Positions 1-4,980 of a stretch of 6,345 nucleotides of DNA are shown here, one piece after another. The stretch lies in contig PMCE01000121.1 of NCBI GenBank assembly GCA_003154025.1, forward strand, positions 5,143-11,487, written 5' to 3'. Origin of the DNA: Syntrophaceae bacterium. Lineage in GTDB: Bacteria > Desulfobacterota > SM23-61. A program made the position numbers and the translations under genes. The notes beneath the pieces were generated by a model that saw only the letters and a program-made list of their open reading frames with translations, was not told where the DNA came from and made no database searches. The first letter of the stretch is position 1; the number at the start of each line of letters is the position of its first letter.

Positions 1-111
1 CCCCTGATTTCGGTCTCGGCCTACAGCATGAAGCACCCGCCCGAACAGATTCCCGACCAGGAAGCGCGGCAGAAGCTGGAGGAATTCATACAGGGCCGGC
101 GCGAGAGGTAG
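1..111 (+). CDS. C-terminal end of probable myo-inositol-1-phosphate synthase (5' truncated by window edge)
   Basis: The reading frame is open from the first base to a TAG stop at 109-111 and gives 36 residues. They include the stretch SAYSMKHPPEQIPD followed by a short amphipathic helix ending in QGRRER. From memory of the family, bacterial and archaeal inositol-3-phosphate synthases end with an 'SAY-x-MK-x-PP-x-Q' segment and a final helix, and this matches well. The enzyme turns glucose 6-phosphate into inositol 3-phosphate with NAD and is cytosolic. The catalytic and NAD-binding parts lie outside the window, so the call rests on this tail and on the downstream lipid headgroup transferase, which fits an inositol-lipid operon. 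It could be another protein with a similar tail. Confidence 0.65.
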   Translation, partial: PLISVSAYSMKHPPEQIPDQEARQKLEEFIQGRRER

Positions 112-126
112 GGACGGCCTTCGGCT

Positions 127-729
127 ATGCTCAAAGCACTGATCGGGGACGGCCTCGACCCGATTCTGCGAGGGACATCGCGATTCGTCCAGCGGCTGGG
201 CCTTCGGCCCAACATTCTGACGTTCATCGGGCTGGGTCTGAACGGGCTGGCGGCCTGGGCCCTGGCCGAGGGAGAGTGGCTCCAGGGGTCCGGCCTGATC
301 TTACTGGCCGGTTTTTTCGACATCCTGGATGGGGCCGTGGCCCGGAATTGCCGGCAGGCCAGCGCCTTCGGGTCTTTCCTGGACTCGGTCCTGGACCGGT
401 ATTCGGACTTGAGCCTTCTCGTCGGTCTCCTGATCCATTTCTCGCGCCAGGGCGAGGTGCTGTACCAGGTCTTGCTCGGTCTCTCCATGATGGGCACCGC
501 CCTGGTTCCCTACACCCGGGCCCGGGCGGAGACCCTGATCTCCAAGTGCAACGTGGGGGTGATGGAGCGGCCCGAGCGGGTCTTGCTGATTTTTTTCGGG
601 GTGGCCATCCCTTCGATCATGCCCGTCGTCATCTGGATTCTGGCCATCTTCACCAACCTCACGGTGGTCCAGCGAATTCTTTACACTTGGCGGCAGATGA
701 AGAACCGGGAGTTGGGAGTTGGGAGTTGA
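127..729 (+). CDS. CDP-alcohol phosphatidyltransferase, probably inositol-phosphate type
   Basis: This 200-residue integral membrane enzyme would transfer a phosphatidyl group from a CDP-activated lipid to an alcohol headgroup. The family signature D-x2-D-G-x2-A-R-x8-G-x3-D-x3-D is complete: Asp65, Asp68, Gly69, Ala72, Arg73, Gly82, Asp86 and Asp90, where the acidic residues bind the metal ions. Hydrophobic segments lie at about 30-47, 52-67, 94-105, 111-128, 151-164 and 165-182, matching the usual six-helix fold. Segments YTRARAE (129-135) and ERPER (147-151) resemble those I recall from phosphatidylinositol-phosphate synthases. The upstream inositol phosphate synthase tail, 15 bases away, supports inositol phosphate as acceptor; glycerol phosphate (PgsA-like) remains possible. 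The ribosome-binding site is weak, so translation may be coupled to the upstream gene. The last six codons and the stop lie in an intergenic-type repeat. Confidence 0.88.
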   Translation: MLKALIGDGLDPILRGTSRFVQRLGLRPNILTFIGLGLNGLAAWALAEGEWLQGSGLILLAGFFDILDGAVARNCRQASAFGSFLDSVLDRYSDLSLLVGLLIHFSRQGEVLYQVLLGLSMMGTALVPYTRARAETLISKCNVGVMERPERVLLIFFGVAIPSIMPVVIWILAIFTNLTVVQRILYTWRQMKNRELGVGS

Positions 730-734
730 GAGTT
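707..734 (+). repeat. Tandem heptamer array GGGAGTT x3 plus GAGAGTT
   Basis: Three exact copies of GGGAGTT (707-713, 714-720, 721-727) are followed by a one-base variant GAGAGTT (728-734). The array straddles the end of the phosphatidyltransferase gene. Its last part forms the left arm of the inverted repeat described next. Confidence 0.85.
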
Positions 735-782
735 GTAGGGGCGGAGATTTTTTTACCCTTCCCACTTTCCAACTCTCAACTC
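723..782. repeat. Perfect 13-bp inverted repeat, possible terminator of the inositol-lipid genes
   Basis: The left arm GAGTTGAGAGTTG (723-735) is exactly complementary to CAACTCTCAACTC (770-782), with a 34-base loop. A run of five T (785-789) follows two bases after the right arm, so a transcript could form a hairpin and stop here. The long loop and modest GC make it a poor textbook terminator, and the hairpin may simply reflect the repeat family. The left arm overlaps the stop codon of the upstream gene. Confidence 0.75.
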
Positions 783-797
783 ACTTTTTGAAAGATC

Positions 798-864
798 GAG
801 AGTCGGGAGTTGAAAGTTGTGAGATGCAAAGACAGTCTTTTTCAACTCTCACTTCCCAACTCTC
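798..864. repeat. Imperfect 22-bp inverted repeat of the same heptamer family
   Basis: Positions 798-819 and 843-864 are complementary at 18 of 22 positions, with a 23-base loop. Both arms are made of variants of the GGGAGTT/GAGAGTT unit seen at 707-734. With the neighbouring 723-782 hairpin this makes a double-hairpin element filling most of the 164-base gap between the transferase and the DUF1844 gene. I see no convincing promoter in the gap. Confidence 0.7.
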
Positions 865-893
865 AACTTACGTCTTAGCATTGCGGGGGAGTC

Positions 894-1295
894 ATGGAAA
901 GCGGCGAAGATAAAAAAGGATTCACGATTCGAGACCGGAGAGGCTCCGAGCAGCCGCCCGAGAGGAAAAAAGAGGAGCCCCCGAAGGCGGAGAACGCTGC
1001 TTCTCAGGAAAAGAAGGAGGAGGGCCGGGAGCCGGTCTCCGAGCTTCCGGAGATTACCTTTTCCTCCTTCATCCTGTCCCTGGGCACTTCCGCGCTCGTC
1101 CATTTGGGAGAGGTCCCCGATCCCGTGACCCGGAAGCCCGATAAGCATCTTCCCCTGGCCAAGCAGACCATCGATATGCTGGGGATGCTGCTGGATAAGA
1201 CCAAGGGGAACCTGTCCCCGGACGAAGAGAAATTGCTGGATCATCTCGTCGCCGACCTCCGCTGGAGGTATATCCACGAAGCCAAGGGACGATAG
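894..1295 (+). CDS. DUF1844 domain-containing protein
   Basis: The product has 133 residues. The first 50 or so are a hydrophilic, probably disordered extension rich in Lys, Glu and Pro. Residues 53-128 match the DUF1844 family as I remember it: a first helix with FSSFILSLGTSALVHLGE (56-73), a PDP turn, then LPLAKQTIDMLGMLLDKT (86-103) and a closing helix ending LRWRYI (122-127). The family has no assigned function; it occurs in deltaproteobacteria, acidobacteria and relatives. There is no signal peptide or membrane segment, so it is probably cytosolic. The ATG at 894 follows GGGGGAG (885-891) by only two bases, closer than usual, but no better start lies in frame before the domain. It stands between two intergenic regions and may be transcribed alone. 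Confidence 0.82.
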   Translation: MESGEDKKGFTIRDRRGSEQPPERKKEEPPKAENAASQEKKEEGREPVSELPEITFSSFILSLGTSALVHLGEVPDPVTRKPDKHLPLAKQTIDMLGMLLDKTKGNLSPDEEKLLDHLVADLRWRYIHEAKGR

Positions 1296-1438
1296 CCGCG
1301 TGGTCGTATAGTCGCCTCATCGCCTAAGATCCCGCTTGGCTATTTCGATGTTCTGTCGATAGGCCATTCTGGTTATTCGACTACCTGACGGAGAGATTCT
1401 TTTCGGCGGAGATAGAACTAAGCACGAAGGAGAGAATT
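1296..1438. other. Intergenic region upstream of htrA
   Basis: This 143-base gap probably carries the htrA promoter, but I could not identify convincing -35/-10 boxes or a stress-sigma site. It contains three degenerate octamers (GTCGTATA, GTCGCCTC, ATCGCCTA at 1303-1326) and a bulged hairpin of about 10 bp at 1337-1366 with a 7-base loop and no T run after it. The clear element is the ribosome-binding site at its end. Confidence 0.4.
1427..1434 (+). promoter_or_regulatory. Ribosome-binding site of htrA
   Basis: AAGGAGAG, with its AGGAG core (1428-1432) six bases before the ATG at 1439, is a strong Shine-Dalgarno sequence. It fixes the start upstream of the hydrophobic N-terminal segment. 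Confidence 0.8.
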
Positions 1439-2962
1439 ATGGCATTCGAGAATGGGCGCACGGGACCGAATTCCAGGCGATTCGGGATGGCCAGCTTGGT
1501 GGTCGGGGTCGGGGTCGGGCTGGCTGCGGGACTCTTATTCTCGTCCCTCTTCGCCACTCGTTCCCTGTCCAGCCCGGTGCAGCTCATGGGCGCGAAGAAG
1601 GTGGACGTGGCCGCATCGCCTTCGTCCTTCGCCCCCAACCTATTCGTGGACCTCACCAAGCGGGTCAAGCCGGGGGTGGTGAATATCAGCACCAAGAAGG
1701 TGGTCAAAGGCGGGGGAAAGGTATTCCGCCAGTTCAATCCCCCCTCCCGGGAGCGGGATCTTTTCCGGGATTTTTTCGGGGAGGACTTCTCCAACCGCTT
1801 CTTTGGAGACACGCCCCAGAGGGATTTGGTCCAGCGCTCCCTGGGATCGGGGTTCATCATTGACAAAGAAGGGTATATCATTACCAACAACCATGTCATC
1901 GAGGGGGCCAGCGAGATCCATGTCCGCCTCTCCACGGAAAAGGAGTATGAGGCCGAGATCATCGGAAGGGACTCCAAGACCGACATCGCCCTGATCAAGA
2001 TCAAGGCCTGGAGCGATCTGCCGGTGGTGGAATTGGGGGATTCGGACCGGGTGGAGATCGGGGAATGGGTTATGGCCATCGGGAACCCCTTCGGCCTTTC
2101 CCATACCGTGACCGTGGGGATCGTGAGCGCCAAAGGCCGGGTGATCGGCTCCGGACCCTACGATGATTTCATCCAGACCGACGCTTCCATCAACCCGGGA
2201 AACAGCGGGGGCCCGCTCTTCAACATCAACGGGGAGGTGGTGGGAATCAACAGCGCCATCGTGGCCACCGGACAGGGGATCGGCTTCGCCATTCCCATTA
2301 ACGTGGCCAAGGAGATCCTCCCCCAGCTGAAGAAGCAGGGGAAAGTGACCCGCGGGGGAATCGGCGTGTATGTCCAGAAGATGACTCCGGAGCTGGCGAA
2401 ATCCTTCGGCCTGGAGAAGGGCGAAGGGGCGCTGGTGGCCGACGTCATTCCCGGAGCCTCGGCAGAAGTCGCGGGCATCCGGCGGGGAGATGTGATCACC
2501 AAGTTTGACGGCAAAGAGATTCACGAGATGAACGAGCTGCCCCGTCTCGTCGCCGCGACCCCGGTGGGAAAAGATGTGGAAGTGGATGTCCTGCGGGAGG
2601 GAAAACCGCTGAAGCTGAAGCTGAAGGTGGGAGAGCTGAAGGAAGAGGCTCCGGCCGCCGCGGAAGAGAAGGCCCAGATCGAATTGGGGATGAGCGTGCA
2701 GGAGATCACTCCGGAGATGGCCCGCCAGCTGCGGCTGAAAGAGTCCGGAGGAGTCATCGTCACCCAGGTGGAGCCCGGGAGCCCGGCAGAAGAAACGGGC
2801 ATGCAGAGGGGCGATGTCATCCAGGAGATCAACGGGCAGCCCATCCGCAAGCTCAGCGATTACCAGAGCGCCATCGGCAAGGTGAAAAAGGACGAGGTGG
2901 TCCGCCTGCTGATCAAGCGCGGGGACCGGAACCTCTACCTGGCGTTTCGGTCGAACAAATAG
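1439..2962 (+). CDS. Do/HtrA-family serine protease with two PDZ domains (DegP/DegQ-like)
   Basis: This 507-residue envelope protease/chaperone degrades or refolds damaged exported proteins. Residues 16-40 form a hydrophobic signal sequence or anchor after a short basic start (RR at 13-14). The trypsin-like domain spans about 72-300 with the triad His152 (NNHVIEGA), Asp182 (SKTDIALIKI) and Ser256 (NPGNSGGPL). A Phe-rich insertion at 96-123 (FRDFFGEDF) corresponds to the LA loop. PDZ1 covers about 305-398, with carboxylate-binding loop GALV (330-333); PDZ2 covers about 412-500, with GVIV (438-441). The PDZ domains are clearly similar (VQKMTPELA at 312, VQEITPEMA at 420). An Ala/Glu-rich linker (401-412) separates them. 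Length and layout are normal for the family. Without a recognised cleavage site I cannot say whether it is released or membrane-anchored. It probably shares a transcript with ispE. Confidence 0.95.
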   Translation: MAFENGRTGPNSRRFGMASLVVGVGVGLAAGLLFSSLFATRSLSSPVQLMGAKKVDVAASPSSFAPNLFVDLTKRVKPGVVNISTKKVVKGGGKVFRQFNPPSRERDLFRDFFGEDFSNRFFGDTPQRDLVQRSLGSGFIIDKEGYIITNNHVIEGASEIHVRLSTEKEYEAEIIGRDSKTDIALIKIKAWSDLPVVELGDSDRVEIGEWVMAIGNPFGLSHTVTVGIVSAKGRVIGSGPYDDFIQTDASINPGNSGGPLFNINGEVVGINSAIVATGQGIGFAIPINVAKEILPQLKKQGKVTRGGIGVYVQKMTPELAKSFGLEKGEGALVADVIPGASAEVAGIRRGDVITKFDGKEIHEMNELPRLVAATPVGKDVEVDVLREGKPLKLKLKVGELKEEAPAAAEEKAQIELGMSVQEITPEMARQLRLKESGGVIVTQVEPGSPAEETGMQRGDVIQEINGQPIRKLSDYQSAIGKVKKDEVVRLLIKRGDRNLYLAFRSNK

Positions 2963-2964
2963 GG

Positions 2965-3804
2965 ATGAGGATCTTTGCCCCGGCAAAAATCAACCTCCAC
3001 CTGGAGGTTTTGGAGAAACGGCCCGACGGATACCACGAAATCCAGAGCCTCATGCAGCGGGTCGATCTCTCCGATGAGGTCGACGTCCGCACCGGCGGCG
3101 AAGGAATCCGGCTGGTCGCCGAAGGGGAAGCGATCCCCGGGGGGATGGACAACCTGGCTTGTCGGGCGGCTCAGCTCTTCTGCCGCCGGACCGGGGTGAC
3201 CGAGGGTTTGGAGATCCGGATCCGGAAACGGATCCCCGTGGCCGCCGGCCTGGGCGGGGGAAGCAGCAACGCGGGCGCCGTGCTGGCGGCGCTGAACGAT
3301 CTTTTCCGGGTCGGGTTGGACCAAGATTCCCTCATGGAAATGGGGGCCCAACTGGGGTCGGATGTGCCCTTCTTCCTCTTCCCGAAGCCTGCCTTGGCCC
3401 GGGGGAGGGGGGAGAAGCTGAGCGCCGTGGGCCTGCCGGAACGTCTGGGCTTTTTACTGCTGGTTCCTCCATTCCGCATCTCCACTCCCTGGTCCTACGA
3501 AACCTTCGACCGGCTGACGGGGGGAAAAAAGAAGGAGGGGGCACAGCTTAGGGATTCCTATCCGGCTCTGGCGGACCTTTTGCCGGCTTTAAAAAACGAT
3601 CTGGAAATTCCGGCACTTTCCAGGTATCCTGAAATCGGGAGGATGAAGGAAGAGTTGCTCCGGCAGGGGGCGAAGGGCGCGCTGATGTCCGGGAGCGGCC
3701 CCGTCACCTTCGGCCTTTTTCCTTCGAAGAAAGAAGCGGAGGAGGCCGCAAGACGATTGAAGCTGCCGGAAGGCTGGCAATCCATCGTCGCCCAGGGAAT
3801 TTGA
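2965..3804 (+). CDS. ispE: 4-diphosphocytidyl-2-C-methyl-D-erythritol kinase
   Basis: IspE phosphorylates the 2-hydroxyl of CDP-methylerythritol with ATP in the non-mevalonate isoprenoid pathway. The 279-residue protein is a typical cytosolic GHMP kinase. The N-terminal APAKINLHLEV carries the conserved Lys8; the ATP-binding motif PVAAGLGGGSSNAG lies at 91-104; the catalytic Asp133 sits in GSDVPFF; NDLE is at 211-214; and the third motif GALMSGSGPVTFGLF lies at 238-252. The ATG is two bases after the htrA stop and has no properly spaced ribosome-binding site (AGGG directly abuts it). No later start could keep Lys8, so translation is probably coupled to htrA. A 7-bp hairpin with a GAAA loop lies in the coding sequence at 3218-3235. 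Confidence 0.96.
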   Translation: MRIFAPAKINLHLEVLEKRPDGYHEIQSLMQRVDLSDEVDVRTGGEGIRLVAEGEAIPGGMDNLACRAAQLFCRRTGVTEGLEIRIRKRIPVAAGLGGGSSNAGAVLAALNDLFRVGLDQDSLMEMGAQLGSDVPFFLFPKPALARGRGEKLSAVGLPERLGFLLLVPPFRISTPWSYETFDRLTGGKKKEGAQLRDSYPALADLLPALKNDLEIPALSRYPEIGRMKEELLRQGAKGALMSGSGPVTFGLFPSKKEAEEAARRLKLPEGWQSIVAQGI

Positions 3805-3806
3805 AA

Positions 3807-3874
3807 TCAGAATTCAGGAGCCAGAAGAAAGAAAATGCCCTTTTTTATTCTGAATTCTGACTCCTGAATTCTGA
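3807..3874. repeat. Inverted repeat built of ATTCTGA/CTCCTGA heptamers
   Basis: The arms 3807-3826 and 3855-3874 are complementary at 19 of 20 positions, with a perfect 14-bp outer part (TCAGAATTCAGGAG against CTCCTGAATTCTGA) and a 28-base loop ending in a T6 run. The right side reads as successive 7-base units: ATTCTGA (3847), ATTCTGA (3854), CTCCTGA (3861), ATTCTGA (3868). The left side reads TCAGAAT, TCAGGAG, CCAGAAG (3807-3827). The element begins two bases after the ispE stop. TTTTT follows at 3881-3885, so partial termination after ispE is possible but not demonstrated. Confidence 0.8.
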
Positions 3875-3916
3875 CTTCCGTTTTTGGTTTTCTTAATTTT
3901 AGGCATTCTCTTCTGC

Positions 3917-3991
3917 TGGGGCGTCGTCAAGCGGTAAGACACGGGTCTTTGGAACCCGCATTCGGAGGTTCGAATCCTCCCGCCCCAGCCA
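3917..3991 (+). tRNA. tRNA-Gln (anticodon UUG), CCA encoded
   Basis: The full cloverleaf can be folded by eye. Acceptor arms TGGGGCG (3917-3923) and CGCCCCA (3981-3987) pair over 7 bp; the D stem is GTC/GAC (3926-3928, 3938-3940). The anticodon stem CGGGT/ACCCG (3942-3946, 3954-3958) holds the loop CTTTGGA with anticodon TTG at 3949-3951. The T arm GGAGG-TTCGAAT-CCTCC spans 3964-3980. The discriminator G at 3988 is followed by a genomic CCA (3989-3991). The weak first pair U1-A72 is typical of tRNA-Gln. It lies between ispE and prs; prs begins 40 bases after the CCA, so the two may share a transcript that is cut to free the tRNA. Confidence 0.97.
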
Positions 3992-4015
3992 GAATTTTTC
4001 CAGCGGACCCCCATC

Positions 4016-4034
4016 AAGGGAGGGGAATAAGGTG
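4016..4034 (+). promoter_or_regulatory. Ribosome-binding region and alternative starts of prs
   Basis: AAGGGAGGGG (4016-4025) is purine-rich and suitably placed for the GTG at 4032. AAGGTG (4029-4034) could instead serve the in-frame ATG at 4041. I prefer the GTG because [10 protein letters not shown] then matches the length of the well-known MPDMKLFAGN start of E. coli Prs. Confidence 0.55.
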
Positions 4035-4970
4035 GATCACATGAGGATCTTTTCGGGGAACTCGAACATCCCCCTGACCAAGGAGATTTGCGAAGTTTTG
4101 GACACCCCCTTGGGTGCGGCGTCGGTGAAAACTTTCAGCGACGGAGAGATCCAGGTGGACATACAGGAGAGCGTCCGGGGGATGGACGTGTTCATCGTGC
4201 AGTCCACGTGCACTCCCGGGAACGTGAACCTGATGGAGCTCCTGATCATGATCGACGCCCTGAAGAGGGCCTCGGCCAACCGGATCACGCCCGTTCTGCC
4301 CTATTACGGGTATGCCCGTCAGGACCGGAAAGTGTCCCCCCGCGCGCCGATCACCGCCAAGCTGGTCGCCGATCTGATCACCGCCGCCGGGGCCCACCGG
4401 GTGCTCACGATGGACCTTCACGCCGGGCAAATCCAGGGATTCTTCAACATCCCGGTGGATCATCTCTTTGCCGCTCCGGTCCTCCTGGAGTATATGCGGC
4501 CCCGCTTTTCGGGAAACATGGTGGTTGTATCTCCCGACGCCGGCGGAGTGGAGCGGGCCCGGGCGTTTGCCAAGAGGATGAAGGCTTCTCTGGCGATCAT
4601 CGACAAGCGGCGGGACGCCCCCAACGAGGCCAAGTTTATGAACCTCATCGGGGAAGTCAAAGGGCTGCATGCGGTCATCCTGGACGATATCGTGGATACG
4701 GCCGGCACCCTGGTGGAGGCCGCTTCGGCTCTGGCTTCGAAAGGAGCAGCCGGGGTGTACGCCTGCTGCGTTCATCCGGTTCTGTCCGGCCCGGCGATCG
4801 AACGGTTGAATAAATCGGTCATCCAGGAAGTGATCGTCACCAATACCATTCCGATCAAGCCGCAGGCCGCGGCGAGCCCCAAATTCAAAGTTTTATCCGT
4901 AGCCAGACTGCTGGCGGATGCCATTCAGAGAATTCACTCGAACGATTCGGTGAGTTCGTTATTCGTTTAA
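4032..4970 (+). CDS. prs: Ribose-phosphate pyrophosphokinase (PRPP synthetase)
   Basis: Prs converts ribose 5-phosphate and ATP into PRPP for purine, pyrimidine, histidine, tryptophan and NAD synthesis. The 312-residue length is normal for a class I enzyme. Visible landmarks are RIFSGNSN (5-12), FSDGEIQV (35-42), the ATP-contacting YARQDRK (94-100), the metal-binding [11 protein letters not shown] (128-138), [14 protein letters not shown] (164-177), the flexible-loop DKRR (191-194) and the PRPP-binding loop DDIVDTAGT (218-226). The [17 protein letters not shown] segment has the shorter B. subtilis-like spacing. The preferred start is GTG 4032, with ATG 4041 as alternative; both keep all active-site residues. 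rplY begins ten bases after its stop, so prs, rplY and pth probably form one transcription unit, possibly led by tRNA-Gln. Confidence 0.97.
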   Translation: MDHMRIFSGNSNIPLTKEICEVLDTPLGAASVKTFSDGEIQVDIQESVRGMDVFIVQSTCTPGNVNLMELLIMIDALKRASANRITPVLPYYGYARQDRKVSPRAPITAKLVADLITAAGAHRVLTMDLHAGQIQGFFNIPVDHLFAAPVLLEYMRPRFSGNMVVVSPDAGGVERARAFAKRMKASLAIIDKRRDAPNEAKFMNLIGEVKGLHAVILDDIVDTAGTLVEAASALASKGAAGVYACCVHPVLSGPAIERLNKSVIQEVIVTNTIPIKPQAAASPKFKVLSVARLLADAIQRIHSNDSVSSLFV

Positions 4971-4978
4971 GGGAGGAA
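4971..4978 (+). promoter_or_regulatory. Ribosome-binding site of rplY
   Basis: GGGAGGAA starts directly after the prs stop codon and lies two bases before the ATG at 4981 (GGAGG core four bases away). It fills the whole intergenic space, which argues for co-transcription with prs. Confidence 0.7.
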
Positions 4979-4980
4979 TC

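Noticed and set aside
748..754. T7 run as an intrinsic terminator directly after the phosphatidyltransferase gene
   Set aside because: No stable stem lies immediately upstream; the T run is inside the loop of the 723-782 inverted repeat.
276..791. + strand frame of 171 codons overlapping the phosphatidyltransferase in another phase
   Set aside because: It is Gly/Pro/Arg-rich with no motif, while the 127-729 frame carries the complete enzyme signature.
707..868. CRISPR array
   Set aside because: The units are 7 bases long, directly adjoining and inverted; there are no spacers of constant length.
719..913. Small + strand frame of 64 codons across the heptamer element
   Set aside because: Its sequence is only translated repeat units, with no ribosome-binding site.
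1336..1364. sigma-70-like promoter (TTGGCT with a 17-base spacing) before htrA
   Set aside because: The matching -10 position reads ATAGGC, too poor a match to support.
1640..2986. A 448-codon open frame on the - strand opposite htrA, and a 250-codon one at 1381-2133
   Set aside because: They lie opposite a gene with a full catalytic triad and two PDZ domains. The products have no recognisable motif and are rich in His, Gly, Leu and Asp or in Ser, Pro and Arg, as expected of antisense shadows in GC-rich coding DNA.
3218..3235. Hairpin GGATCCG-GAAA-CGGATCC inside ispE (7-bp stem, GNRA-type loop)
   Set aside because: It is neat but short, and it encodes the expected basic segment RIRKRIP, so codon coincidence is sufficient explanation.
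4029..4040. AAGGTGGATCAC resembling the 16S rRNA 3'-end sequence GGATCAC
   Set aside because: The shared string is the same sense as 16S, not complementary, and no rRNA gene is present; it is coincidence in the prs start region.
4014..4775. Antisense open frame of 253 codons opposite prs, and similar ones opposite rplY (4885-5610) and pth (5607-6191)
   Set aside because: The + strand genes are unmistakable, and the antisense products show no family features.
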